Positions 1-8,942 of a stretch of 64,000 nt of DNA are shown in pieces. Each line of letters starts with the position of its first letter. Positions within the stretch are counted from its first letter, which is position 1. A model generated the notes under the pieces. The model did no database searches. It was not told the origin of the DNA and saw nothing but the letters and a program-made list of their open reading frames with translations. This DNA comes from Natronospira elongata (GTDB lineage Bacteria > Pseudomonadota > Gammaproteobacteria > Natronospirales > Natronospiraceae), in the NCBI RefSeq assembly GCF_034931365.1, contig NZ_JAYGII010000001.1, positions 124,001 through 188,000 on the forward strand, in the 5' to 3' direction. The position numbers were made by a program, and so were the translations under genes.

Positions 1-971
1 TTGCCGGTTTCCCCGTCCTTGCCCCATTCAATATCCATGGGGCGCTGATAATGCTTTTCGATGGTTACGGCCTGGCGAGCCAACTCAGCGATGTCTTCGT
101 CGCTGAGGCAGAAACGCTTGCGCTCCTCTTCAGCCACTTCCACGGTCCGCACCGACTTGCCGCTGGCCGACTCCTCGCCGTAGACCATTTTTTCCAGCTT
201 GGTGCCCATGGTCCGGCGCAGGATGGGATCCCGGCCCTGCTCCAGAGCCGGCTTGTAGACGTAGTATTCATCCGGGTTGACGGCACCCTGGACGACCATC
301 TCACCCAGGCCATAGGAAGCGGTAATGAAGACCACGTCGGGGAAGCCGGACTCGGTATCCAGGGTGAAGGTCACGCCACTGGCGCCCAGGTCCGAGCGCA
401 CCATGCGCTGGATACCTGCTGACAGGGCCACTTCCTCGTGCCGGAAGCCATGATGCACGCGGTAGGTGATGGCCCGGTCGTTGAACAGGGAGGCAAAGAC
501 CTCCTTGAGGGCGATCAGGACATTGTCAATGCCGCGAATGTTGAGGAAGGTTTCCTGTTGGCCGGCGAAGGAGGCGTCCGGCAGGTCCTCCGCAGTGGCG
601 GAGGAGCGGACGGCGACGGTGGCATCCTGGCCGTCAACGGCCATCTCCGCATAGGCCTGGCGTACGGCTTCCTCAAGGGCAGGCGGGAAGGGCAGTTCCA
701 TCACCCACTGGCGGATCTGAGCGCCCACCCGGGTCAGGGCCTCCACGTCATCGGTGTCCAGATCCGACAGGGCCTGGTTGATTCGGTCCGCCAGGCCATC
801 ATGCTGGAGAAACTCACGATAGGCGTCGGCAGTGGTGGCAAAGCCCCCGGGGACCGACACCCCCAGGTCCGACAGCCCGCTGATCATTTCACCCAGGGAG
901 GCATTCTTGCCGCCCACCCGTTCCACATCGCCCATGCCGAGCGTCTCGAGACCGACTACGTACTCGTTCAC
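1..971 (-). CDS. ppsA: Phosphoenolpyruvate synthase, N-terminal part (runs off the left edge)
   Basis: Converts pyruvate, ATP and water to PEP, AMP and phosphate for gluconeogenesis in the cytoplasm. Only the first ~323 residues are in the window. They hold the start of the ATP-grasp nucleotide-binding domain, seen as VGGKNASLGEM near residue 20 and AVRSSATAEDLPDASFAGQQ near residue 120, both typical of PpsA. The start is taken as GTG at 969-971, preceded by AGGA, because it gives the family's usual beginning (NEYVVGLETLGMGDVERVGG). The central phosphohistidine and C-terminal PEP-binding domains lie outside the window. It diverges from ppsR, whose product is known to switch PEP synthase on and off, a classic proteobacterial arrangement. 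Confidence 0.95.
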   Translation of the reverse strand, partial: MNEYVVGLETLGMGDVERVGGKNASLGEMISGLSDLGVSVPGGFATTADAYREFLQHDGLADRINQALSDLDTDDVEALTRVGAQIRQWVMELPFPPALEEAVRQAYAEMAVDGQDATVAVRSSATAEDLPDASFAGQQETFLNIRGIDNVLIALKEVFASLFNDRAITYRVHHGFRHEEVALSAGIQRMVRSDLGASGVTFTLDTESGFPDVVFITASYGLGEMVVQGAVNPDEYYVYKPALEQGRDPILRRTMGTKLEKMVYGEESASGKSVRTVEVAEEERKRFCLSDEDIAELARQAVTIEKHYQRPMDIEWGKDGETG

Positions 972-1184
972 TGGTCCTGATCCCCTTGTCTAGAGATGCA
1001 TTTGCTGGAAGACTGGCCGCTTCCAGGGAGGTGGTCGCCCATGGCGGCGCCGAGCGGGCGACGGGCCCGGCGCGGCCCTGGGCAGCGCCGAAGCTCCTGT
1101 TGTCCCGCCGAATTATCCCCGAAATCAACGCATAATGACACCGGTGGGGCCGGGGCCGCGCCGATTCGCGAGGAGAATATCATC

Positions 1185-2024
1185 GTGAGTGACCAAGCCG
1201 ACAAGCCACGGCGGACCGTGTTCTTCGTGTCCGATCGCACCGGGATTACCGCTGAAACCCTGGGCCACAGCCTGTTGACCCAGTTCGACGGTATCGAATT
1301 TCGGCCAGTGACTGTGCCATTTATCGGTACCAAAGACAAGGCAGAGTCGGCGGCTCGCCGCATCAATGAAGCGGCCCGGGAGGAGGGCGCACGGCCGCTG
1401 GTTTTCAGTACCCTGATCACCGATGAGTGCCGGGCGATTGTCAAGGCCGCGGACGGCATGTACCTGGACTTCTTCGACGCCTTCATCGGGCCCCTGGAGA
1501 AGGAGCTGGGGCTGACCTCATCCCATGCCGCCGGCCGTGCCCACGGGGTGTTCGATGCCGAAACCTATACCCGTCGCATTGATGCCATGAACTACGCCCT
1601 GGCCAATGATGATGGCATCACCACCCGGCACTACGATCGAGCGGAGGTCATCCTGGTGGGGGTTTCCCGTTCCGGCAAGACCCCCACCTGCCTCTATCTC
1701 GCCCTTCACTATGGCGTTTACGCCGCCAATTACCCCCTGACCGAGGATGATCTGGAGGATGGCAAGCTGCCGCCGGGGCTTGACCAGCACCGCAAGAAAT
1801 TGTTCGGACTCACCATTGATCCCTCCCGCCTGCAGGATATACGCCAGGAGCGGCGCCCCGACAGCCGCTATGCCTCCATTCGCCAGGTCAACTACGAGGT
1901 GCGAGAAGCAGAAGTGCTTTTTCGCCGATACGGCGTTCCCTTCCTGAATACCACCACCTCCTCGGTGGAGGAGATTGCCACCACGGTGCTGCATAGCGCT
2001 GGTCTGCAGCGTCGCTTTTATTGA
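1185..2024 (+). CDS. ppsR: PEP synthase regulatory protein (bifunctional kinase/pyrophosphorylase)
   Basis: 279-residue member of the DUF299/PpsR family. Known members phosphorylate a threonine of PEP synthase with ADP and remove the phosphate with Pi, coupling PpsA activity to energy state. The protein opens with RTVFFVSDRTGITAETLGHS, the family hallmark, and has the P-loop GVSRSGKT at residues 159-166. The reading frame is open further upstream, but GTG at 1185 is chosen because AGGAGAA sits at 1171-1177 and the family length (about 270-280) fits. It diverges from ppsA across ~210 bp that should hold both promoters. Confidence 0.95.
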   Translation: MSDQADKPRRTVFFVSDRTGITAETLGHSLLTQFDGIEFRPVTVPFIGTKDKAESAARRINEAAREEGARPLVFSTLITDECRAIVKAADGMYLDFFDAFIGPLEKELGLTSSHAAGRAHGVFDAETYTRRIDAMNYALANDDGITTRHYDRAEVILVGVSRSGKTPTCLYLALHYGVYAANYPLTEDDLEDGKLPPGLDQHRKKLFGLTIDPSRLQDIRQERRPDSRYASIRQVNYEVREAEVLFRRYGVPFLNTTTSSVEEIATTVLHSAGLQRRFY

Positions 2025-2026
2025 TT

Positions 2027-2046
2027 ACCCCCCCCGTATGGGGGGT
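2027..2046 (+). terminator. C/G hairpin after ppsR
   Basis: Directly after the ppsR stop an A plus six C pairs with six G plus T around a six-base loop. The stem is strong but no T-tract follows, so factor-independent termination is uncertain. Confidence 0.4.
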
Positions 2047-2067
2047 GTCCCATGAGCCATTCAGGCT

Positions 2068-2096
2068 TTGTAATGCAGCGCTTTTGGGGCTAATCT
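2068..2096 (+). promoter_or_regulatory. Candidate sigma70 promoter for the acidic lipoprotein gene
   Basis: TTGTAA (2068-2073) and TAATCT (2091-2096) are separated by exactly 17 bp and lie ~100 bp before the lipoprotein start. With a hairpin before and a terminator after, the gene looks monocistronic. Based on pattern only. Confidence 0.45.
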
Positions 2097-2192
2097 AGGC
2101 ATACAGGCCATGAATGGAAGTAGCGCCTTTTTGGGCAGTTTCCCCGCCCATCATGCAATTTGCGCAAAGAAGCCCCTTAGGGAGGGTAATGT

Positions 2193-3137
2193 ATGACGAC
2201 TCGTGTAATCTTGATTCTGGTGGCATCGCTCTTTTTCCTGAGCGCTTGTTTCAGTAGCTCCAGCAGCGATGATGAGAGCCTCACCGAGCGTGACCGTGCC
2301 GAGGCGGCGGCCTCCGCTGCAGTCCTGTCTGGTTCCATCGATCCGCCCGATGACGACGATGATGACGAAGGCGTCGGCAATATGGGGCCTTTGGGTAACA
2401 GCAAGGCCCGCATTCAGCAGGCATTCGAGATCTGTGACACCGGTAGTGTTGAATCCGGTACCGACACGCGGGACTCTCTCTATACCCAGAGTGGCGAGAT
2501 CGGCGTGGAGTGGAACTACTACCAGGATTGCGTCCAGGGAGCAGAAACCGAATTTGCCATGACCACTGATGGCTACCAGGCCTACGGTGATGCCGAAGAC
2601 TGGACCGTGTCCTACATGCGTTGGACGGGTAGTCCGGACCAGCCTCTGGATGCTGACGGTGCATTCGTCACCGGTTTCCCGGGTGGTGAATGGCGGATTC
2701 GGGGCAGCATGCATTCCTGTGATGAGTGCCAGTCTGAAGGCTTCCCGATCTTCGATGACCAGGGTTTTCTCCGCTGGGAAGTTGAAGGTGAGGGTGAGCG
2801 TGTGGTGTTCCAGTACGGGGAGCCCAACAACTTTTTCCACACCCGGGCCGAGGACATGGAAACACACGTTTCCCAGAGCATTGATGGTTACGTCGGTATT
2901 CTCTGGGAAGGCACACCCTGTGACCTCGAAGTGGAGTACACGACCCTGGAGAACATGATCATCTCGGATTTCGGGACTCGGGACGAGGTCATCCAGTCCG
3001 GTCGGCTTAATCTGGATATCCGAGGTGGTGGAAGTTATGAGGTCGAGTTCCAGGACGGGCAGGTCTTCCTTGACGGCCAGCTTGTCGAACCCGACGAAAA
3101 CAACCCCTGCGCGGGTGCATTCGAGCTCACGTTCTGA
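2193..3137 (+). CDS. Orphan acidic lipoprotein of unknown function
   Basis: 314 residues, family not recognised. A lipoprotein signal ends in the lipobox LSAC with the acylated cysteine at residue 19. A serine-rich stretch follows, then a strongly acidic linker (PPDDDDDDEG) near residues 50-60. The remaining ~250 residues are acidic, rich in Gly, Asp, Glu and aromatic residues, and contain paired cysteines (CDEC near 173-176, further Cys near 237 and 305), suggesting an extracytoplasmic beta-rich fold with disulfides. The residue after the acylated Cys is Phe, not Asp, so the standard inner-membrane retention signal is absent and outer-membrane location is likely. GGGAGG before the ATG at 2193 supports the start. 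It has its own candidate promoter and a strong terminator. Confidence 0.85.
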   Translation: MTTRVILILVASLFFLSACFSSSSSDDESLTERDRAEAAASAAVLSGSIDPPDDDDDDEGVGNMGPLGNSKARIQQAFEICDTGSVESGTDTRDSLYTQSGEIGVEWNYYQDCVQGAETEFAMTTDGYQAYGDAEDWTVSYMRWTGSPDQPLDADGAFVTGFPGGEWRIRGSMHSCDECQSEGFPIFDDQGFLRWEVEGEGERVVFQYGEPNNFFHTRAEDMETHVSQSIDGYVGILWEGTPCDLEVEYTTLENMIISDFGTRDEVIQSGRLNLDIRGGGSYEVEFQDGQVFLDGQLVEPDENNPCAGAFELTF

Positions 3138-3163
3138 GCAAAGCCTATCCAGTCGATAGCCAG

Positions 3164-3195
3164 GAAAACGGCCCCTGATATCAGGGGCCGTTTTC
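3164..3195 (+). terminator. Rho-independent terminator
   Basis: Perfect 32-nt inverted repeat. The arm at 3164-3178 (GAAAACGGCCCCTGA) pairs with 3181-3195, followed by more T-rich sequence. The A-rich left flank and T-rich right flank allow it to work on both strands, ending the lipoprotein transcript and possibly the opposing hydrolase transcript. Confidence 0.85.
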
Positions 3196-3320
3196 TTTTG
3201 ATGGGGGTGGGGCACATCCCTGTGCCGCCAGTGCGGTCAGTCAGCTTCCTGCCATGCCAGACCGCTTGAAGGGGGTGGCCCTTCAGGTTGAAACTCTAGT
3301 ATCCCCAATCAGAGGTCGCA

Positions 3321-4088
3321 TCACCCGTTTGGGTGACGTTCGGCAATACGCGTGATTGCTTTGTCCAGGGCCTGGTTAAAGGCATCCGGGGCTTCCTGAT
3401 TGAGAAAATGCCCGGTGTCGGGAATTATGGTCTCGGACATGTAGGGGGCCAGCCGTTCACGGGTTGCTCCGGGAATCAGCGGGCAATTAATGGCATGAAT
3501 CGGACCGGCGTAATTGGCGAAGGACTCGCTGGGGTCCCAGCGCAGCAGTGCCGCCCAGGCCGGCAACGCCCAGCTCGGGTCCGCCGCGGCCATGCCCTGG
3601 GCAATCCGCGCCTTGAGCGCTTCGCTGGCCTTGGGCCCGGTGGTGTTGTTCACAAGGTCACCCACGGCGGCGGCGAAATCCTCGGCGAAGGGCTCATAGA
3701 ATCCATTTATTGTGGCCTCGTCCATGGCGCCGTAGTTGATCAGGAAGGTATCGGCGAGAACCACACCCATGACCCGCTCTGGCGCCATGGCAGCAGCTTC
3801 CAATGCCACGGTCCCGCCCATGGAGTGTCCGACCAGAATGGCCTGCTGACTGTCGAGCTTGCCAAGCAGCTCAACCACATCACGGGCAAAGCCCCCCATG
3901 CTCCACTCCTGCCGGTCATCGGGAGCGCTGTCGCCGTGGCCGGGGAGGTCCATTGCCAGGGTCTCGTGCCGGCCCGCCAGATGTTGTAGCTGGGCCCGCC
4001 AGTGGTTCCGGCAGCAGGTCCAGCCGTGGATGAAGACCACGGCGGGGCCGGGGCCAGATTGGTGTTCGAAAGCGATGCCTTTGTTCAT
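3321..4088 (-). CDS. Alpha/beta-fold hydrolase
   Basis: 255-residue alpha/beta hydrolase, probably a small-ester or lactone hydrolase in the cytoplasm; substrate unknown. The oxyanion-hole motif HGW is at residues 21-23, the nucleophile elbow GHSMGG has Ser89, and the catalytic histidine is in DTGHF (His227). The acidic member is not obvious: the usual G-x-x-D after strand 7 reads PGATRER here, so the acid may be the Asp in VVLADT. The frame stays open far upstream, but ATG at 4088 is chosen because the domain starts there (MNKGIAFEHQ). The gene diverges from the LuxR-type regulator, which may control it. Confidence 0.85.
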   Translation of the reverse strand: MNKGIAFEHQSGPGPAVVFIHGWTCCRNHWRAQLQHLAGRHETLAMDLPGHGDSAPDDRQEWSMGGFARDVVELLGKLDSQQAILVGHSMGGTVALEAAAMAPERVMGVVLADTFLINYGAMDEATINGFYEPFAEDFAAAVGDLVNNTTGPKASEALKARIAQGMAAADPSWALPAWAALLRWDPSESFANYAGPIHAINCPLIPGATRERLAPYMSETIIPDTGHFLNQEAPDAFNQALDKAITRIAERHPNG

Positions 4089-4271
4089 GGCGAGACTGTT
4101 CCTTACCCGTTTGATCGGTAAAACAGAGGATATGGCGATCATCCTGCCCAAAAACACGGGTCGGCGCAAAATAGACTCAACTGAGTTATGGAAAATTGGG
4201 TCTGCCTGGCCTAGACTTTCAGTGTGGAGGTTGATCTGTCTCCGGGGGCATGCTGAGGGGTGGCTCAGGCT

Positions 4272-5474
4272 ATGGCTTTTTCTGCTTTTCCCGAGGACGG
4301 CGCCGCCGGCGGGGCGGATTTGCTGGACCTTGGCTACCGCTGTGCTGCAGAACCCGGCCTCTGGTCCGATTTTATCCGCAAGCTGGTGGCAGCCACGGAT
4401 TCCCGCAGTGGACGGATGCTGGTACTCAACCGCGCGGCCGACCAGGTTCTGGACAGCGTCAAGCACAATATCGATGCGACCTACCACAGTCGCTATGTGG
4501 ACCATTACGTCAATCTCTGTCCCTGGCGCCCCGAGTTGGCCCGGAAAGATCGTGGGCGCTTTTATTCCACCTGTCTGGATTTCTCCTGCCCCCAGGAGAC
4601 CTTTTATCGGACGGAATTCTTCAATGACTGGGCCGCACCCCAGGATATCCACCACGGTATGTTGGGCACCGTATGGGAGGGGGACGCGCACAGTGTTCAG
4701 CTGCTCTTGCAGCGTACCCGCAGCCAGGGGCCATACAGCCGGGCCGAGACCCGGGATTTCAATGCCCTCGTGCCCCATCTTCAGAGAATTATCCGGCTCA
4801 GTCAGGCTTTCAACCGCCAACGACAAGTGGACCGTGCGGCGAGTGCGTCAAGCGAGAGTGGCGCTGTGCCATTCTTCCTTTTGGACGAAAAGGGGCGGGT
4901 GATCCATGCCACCCGGCAGGCCGAGCGCATTGCCGTCGAAGATGATCGGCTGCATTTGCATCAGGGCCGCCTGGAAGCTGTCGGCGGGCAGAATGCGTCC
5001 TTCCGCCGCTTGCTGGCCGAAGCCACCAGTGCGGCAGCGGGGCGCTGGCACAGCCCGAGCGGCTGTCTGGCCCTGGGAAGGCAGGCGGGGCAACGTCTGC
5101 TGCTGGTGGTCACGCCGGTTCACCCTGAGCACAAGTTGCTGGCGGTGGAGCGACGGGTGTTTGCGGCGGTATTTATTCACGATGAGGCTTGCCGGGTGAA
5201 GCTCTGTTGGCGGACCTTGCGGGATCTCTACGGATTTACCCCCGCGGAGTGTCGACTCATGGAAGAACTTGCCGCCGGCCACTCTCTCAAGGAGATCGCC
5301 GGCCAGCGCCAGGTGTCCCCCAATACCCTCAGAAGCCAGCTGAAATCCCTGTTCCGCAAGACCGGCGAAAGCCGTCAGGCAAGGTTGGTGGCGCGGATTG
5401 TCACCGGCCCGGCTCGTTGCCAGGCGGAACCCGCGCCCCTTGCCTTTAACGACAACCTCGAGCCCAACAGCTAG
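4272..5474 (+). CDS. LuxR-type HTH transcriptional regulator with sensory-like N-terminus
   Basis: 400 residues. A typical LuxR/GerE DNA-binding helix-turn-helix lies at about 322-385 (FTPAECRLMEELAAGHSLKE, then TLRSQLKSLFRKTG). The ~300-residue N-terminal part has no recognisable acyl-homoserine-lactone or receiver domain. It may be PAS-like, since FFLLDEKGRVIHATRQAERI near residue 200 has PAS character. ATG at 4272 is preferred over an in-frame GTG at 4260 because GAGGGG at 4254-4259 is well placed only for the ATG. It diverges from the hydrolase, and its stop shares CTAG with the convergent cydC stop. Confidence 0.85.
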   Translation: MAFSAFPEDGAAGGADLLDLGYRCAAEPGLWSDFIRKLVAATDSRSGRMLVLNRAADQVLDSVKHNIDATYHSRYVDHYVNLCPWRPELARKDRGRFYSTCLDFSCPQETFYRTEFFNDWAAPQDIHHGMLGTVWEGDAHSVQLLLQRTRSQGPYSRAETRDFNALVPHLQRIIRLSQAFNRQRQVDRAASASSESGAVPFFLLDEKGRVIHATRQAERIAVEDDRLHLHQGRLEAVGGQNASFRRLLAEATSAAAGRWHSPSGCLALGRQAGQRLLLVVTPVHPEHKLLAVERRVFAAVFIHDEACRVKLCWRTLRDLYGFTPAECRLMEELAAGHSLKEIAGQRQVSPNTLRSQLKSLFRKTGESRQARLVARIVTGPARCQAEPAPLAFNDNLEPNS

Positions 5475-7153
5475 GTCCGTTCCAGACCACCATTTCTCAG
5501 GCGGAGCTGGCCGTGGGGGCACAAGGCCGGATGATGGCGGTGGTCAAGCAGAATCAACCCGCGGCCCCGGGTTTCCGTCACCAGCCAGTCGCTGACTTTG
5601 TCGATACTGCCCCGGTCCAATCCTCGAAAGGGCTCGTCCAGGATCAGGGTCGGCGTATCACAGAAGACGGTGCGTATTAGCGCCACCCGGCGTGCTTCAC
5701 CGCCGGACAGTGTGCGATCCATCTCCCCGACGCGAGTTTCCGGCGTGAGTCCCGCTTCACTGAGCCCGGTCGCCTGCAGGGCTCGAATCATTCTGTCCCG
5801 GTCCAGCTCAGGGTTACCGAGACGCAGGTTGTCTGCGAGGCTGCCAGCCAGGATGACACTGCGTTGCTCCAGGAGTGCCACGCGGGCGAAGCGTGCCGCT
5901 TCGGGCCAATGGCTCATCGCCTCCCCATCCATGAGTACCCGGCCCCCATCAGGTGAGAGAGCTCCCACCAGCAGGGCCGCCAGACGGGACTTGCCGGCGC
6001 CACTATCGCCGACAATGCTCCAGCGTTCGCCGGCCGGCAGCTGCAGGTTTACCCAATCAAGCACCGGCCTATCACTCAGACCCCGCGCCAGGGTGACGCC
6101 CTCGAGCTGCCAGGCAACCGGTCCATGCCTTTCTCCTTGCGCCGCCATTGGGCTGTTTATCGAAGGACTGGTACGGGTCGCCGGGGCCAGACGGTGAGCG
6201 GCCACTCTAACCATGGCCCAGCGTCGCAGGGCGGGGACCAGGCCGGTGGCCAGTCCAGCGAGAGCAACCAGGCCGAGCAGGACCAGGACCCACCAGGGCA
6301 GGGCAGTCGCCTGTTGTTGCACGTGGGCGCTGTGGGTACTGATCAGCGTCAGGCCAACCAGGCCGAGACTGAACAGGAGCTGGATTCGGCTGTCGTTGCG
6401 GGCAGCTCCATCGGCCAGGTTTTTTTCTTCTTGCCGATGGCTGCTCGCCTGGTCGAGCCACTGCTCCAGATTCTGTTCAGACGGATCCGCGAACTGAAGT
6501 TCCCGGTGAGCGGCCAGAAGGTCATGCAAGCGGGTATTGGCTCGAGCCTGAGCCAGTGCCAGGCTGGCGTCACGGCGGCCGTGCTGAACCATGAAGGCGA
6601 TCATGAGCAGCAACACGCCAACGCCGAGCAACAGGATGACCATCGCGGCGGTGGCACCACTCACGATCCAGGCCGTCAGGGCCAGCAGGAGCACGGCCGT
6701 GAAGAAACTGCTCAGTGGTAGCAGCAGGCCAGCGTGAAAATGTTCCAGTCGTTCAACATCCACCATCAAGCGGGTCAGCAAGGGGCCGTCGCGGAGCCCC
6801 GACAGGCTGGCAAAGGGGCGCTGCATTTGCTGGGTGAACAAGGCCTGACGGAGACGGCCGAGTATCCGGAAAACCGCTTCATGGACCACCAGCCGCTCCA
6901 GGTACCGCGACACGGTCCGGCTGACCGCGAAGAAACGGATCAGGGCGCCGGGAAAGAAAATCTCGACCGTCATCACCGCGCCGCCGGCGGCACCGGCCAG
7001 GGCGCAGGCAGTGATCAGCCAGCCAGCCGCGGCAACCAGGCCCAGCGTGGACAAGGCCGTGGTGAGTGCCAGCAGCAGGCCGCCGAACAGCCAGCGCCGC
7101 TGCCCTTTGGGCAAATCCCGGAGCAAATACTTCAGGAGCCGGCGGTTAGTCAT
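5471..7153 (-). CDS. cydC: Cysteine/glutathione ABC exporter subunit CydC
   Basis: 560-residue half-transporter. With CydD it exports cysteine and glutathione to the periplasm and is required for cytochrome bd assembly. An N-terminal six-helix membrane domain spans ~20-300. The ATPase domain has Walker A GDSGAGKS at 382-389, the signature LSGGEARRVALIR, and Walker B LILDEPFRGLD. ATG at 7153 overlaps the cydD stop by 8 nt, showing translational coupling; a longer in-frame extension inside cydD is rejected. It is the last gene of the cydABDC operon. CydC is told from CydD by its second position and its start (RRLLKYLLRDLPKGQRRWLF). Confidence 0.93.
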   Translation of the reverse strand: MTNRRLLKYLLRDLPKGQRRWLFGGLLLALTTALSTLGLVAAAGWLITACALAGAAGGAVMTVEIFFPGALIRFFAVSRTVSRYLERLVVHEAVFRILGRLRQALFTQQMQRPFASLSGLRDGPLLTRLMVDVERLEHFHAGLLLPLSSFFTAVLLLALTAWIVSGATAAMVILLLGVGVLLLMIAFMVQHGRRDASLALAQARANTRLHDLLAAHRELQFADPSEQNLEQWLDQASSHRQEEKNLADGAARNDSRIQLLFSLGLVGLTLISTHSAHVQQQATALPWWVLVLLGLVALAGLATGLVPALRRWAMVRVAAHRLAPATRTSPSINSPMAAQGERHGPVAWQLEGVTLARGLSDRPVLDWVNLQLPAGERWSIVGDSGAGKSRLAALLVGALSPDGGRVLMDGEAMSHWPEAARFARVALLEQRSVILAGSLADNLRLGNPELDRDRMIRALQATGLSEAGLTPETRVGEMDRTLSGGEARRVALIRTVFCDTPTLILDEPFRGLDRGSIDKVSDWLVTETRGRGLILLDHRHHPALCPHGQLRLRNGGLERT

Positions 7154-8882
7154 CTCGCAAGCTCCCGTCCCGAAGCACCAGGCAGCGATCGGCAGCCTCA
7201 GCGGCGGCGCGGCTATGGGTGAACATGAGGATGCTGCAGTCTCCAGCCTGTTCACGCAGCGCCTGCAGGATCAGCGCTTCATTGTCCGGATCCAGGCTGG
7301 CGGTGGGCTCATCCAGGATCAGCAGCCCCGGCCGGCCCAGCAGGGCACGGGCCAGGGCGATGCGCTGGGCTTCGCCACCGGAAATGCCGGCACCACGCTC
7401 CCCCAGCTTGCTTTGCAGACCTCGAGGCAGGAGATCCGGGAGGTCGGCGAGTCCGACCCGATGCAGTACCCGCCAGTGCTCTGCCACACCGTGCTCACCA
7501 CCAGGGTCGAGATTGGCGGCCAGGCTGGCGGGCAATAGATGAGGTTGCTGCCCCAGCCAGGCCAGGCGCTGGCGTCGCACGGCAAGAGGAATTTCATCGA
7601 GGGACTGGCCATCGAGAAGAATCCGGCCCGACAGGGGTTGCTGCCAGCCCAGCACGGCGGCGGCCAGGGTGGATTTACCGCTGCCCGAGGGACCAGTGAT
7701 GGCCAGCCATTCGCCAGCGGGCAGCTGAAAGTCCAGTCCCTGAATCAGGGCTGATTCTGCATCCGGCCCCGCCGAGAGGCTGAGCTGTTCCACTGTCAGG
7801 TGGATGGGGCCGTTGATCGTCGGAGTACTGTCAGGCCTGGCGTCGTGACTGCCTGTCGATGGCTGGAGCAAGGGGCGGATTCGAGCGGCGGCTGTCAGGG
7901 CGGCGGCCCGTTCATGATAGCCGGCGGCCAGCCGTCGCAACGGCTGGAAGTACTCCGGGGCCAGCAACAGGATGGCCAGACCGGCACGAAAATCCAGGTC
8001 CGGCGCCGGTCCGAATTGGATGAAGTCAAGCAGGCCCAGTCCTATGTAGATGGCTACCGTGGCGATGGCCACGGCACTGAAAAATTCCAGTACGGCCGAT
8101 GACAGAAAGGCGACTCTCAATACCTCCATGCTGCGTCGGCGGTAGTTCTCGGCAGCCTGTCCCACGGCCATCCCTGCCCGTGCTCCGGCCCGCATCAGTC
8201 GCAGTGTGGATAGCGCTCTCAGGCGGTCCAGGAAATGGCCACCGAGGCGTTCCAGTTCCTGCCGCCTCTCTTCAGCCAGGGAAGCGGTTCCCAGGCCAAT
8301 CAGTGCGCTGAACAGGGGAATCAAGGGGGCGGTGAACAGTAGCAACAGGCCAGCCAGCCAGTCGAGACTGAATACCACCACCAAAATGATCAAAGGCTGG
8401 GCCACGGCCTGGATGCGCGCGGGCCAGTATTCCCGATACCAGGGGAGCAGGGCGTCCATGTCGCCCTGGAGTCGATTGACCAGACTGGCAGTGGACTCTT
8501 CCAGTCGGCGTCTGCAGACCGGGTCCATGGCATTGCGGGTGGCCTGCCTTTGCAGACGATCCACGGTCTCGGATCCCAGCGTCAGGCTCATCTGCTCAAT
8601 GTGCACGCGCAAGGCATGGCGGAGCAGGGCGATGCCGCTGAGCAGGCCCAGGCCCAGCAGCAGGCGGCTGTCTTCGAGCTCAGGCCGGGCAAAGGCAATA
8701 TGGTCCAGGATCTGGGCGAGCAGCAGGAAAAAACTTACCAGCCAGACGGCGTCCAGGCCTACCAGCAGGGCAATGCCCAGGCGAGGACGAGCTGCGGCCT
8801 GCCCATCCAGCCATTGCCCATCTTCCCGGCGCTGGCGACGAGAGTCCTTGTCATGCCGTATGGCCGCGAGTGACGGGGTCAC
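7146..8882 (-). CDS. cydD: Cysteine/glutathione ABC exporter subunit CydD
   Basis: 578-residue partner of CydC, fusing a membrane domain and an ATPase domain. Walker A GPSGSGKST begins at residue 397, the signature is SGGEAQRIALARAL, and Walker B is LLILDEPTASLDP. The start is GTG at 8880-8882 with AAGG just upstream; no better ATG exists. It lies 60 bp after cydB and overlaps cydC. Known CydDC complexes bind heme and tune periplasmic redox state for bd oxidase maturation, in keeping with this operon. Confidence 0.93.
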   Translation of the reverse strand: MTPSLAAIRHDKDSRRQRREDGQWLDGQAAARPRLGIALLVGLDAVWLVSFFLLLAQILDHIAFARPELEDSRLLLGLGLLSGIALLRHALRVHIEQMSLTLGSETVDRLQRQATRNAMDPVCRRRLEESTASLVNRLQGDMDALLPWYREYWPARIQAVAQPLIILVVVFSLDWLAGLLLLFTAPLIPLFSALIGLGTASLAEERRQELERLGGHFLDRLRALSTLRLMRAGARAGMAVGQAAENYRRRSMEVLRVAFLSSAVLEFFSAVAIATVAIYIGLGLLDFIQFGPAPDLDFRAGLAILLLAPEYFQPLRRLAAGYHERAAALTAAARIRPLLQPSTGSHDARPDSTPTINGPIHLTVEQLSLSAGPDAESALIQGLDFQLPAGEWLAITGPSGSGKSTLAAAVLGWQQPLSGRILLDGQSLDEIPLAVRRQRLAWLGQQPHLLPASLAANLDPGGEHGVAEHWRVLHRVGLADLPDLLPRGLQSKLGERGAGISGGEAQRIALARALLGRPGLLILDEPTASLDPDNEALILQALREQAGDCSILMFTHSRAAAEAADRCLVLRDGSLRDD

Positions 8883-8942
8883 TGGACCTTGCTCCCGTGT
8901 TGGCTTCCCTCAATTGCTTCGGGAGAGGCGGTCAGCAAATTG

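Noticed and set aside
51..980. Plus-strand open frames at the left edge
   Set aside because: They are antisense to ppsA, whose minus-strand translation is unmistakable.
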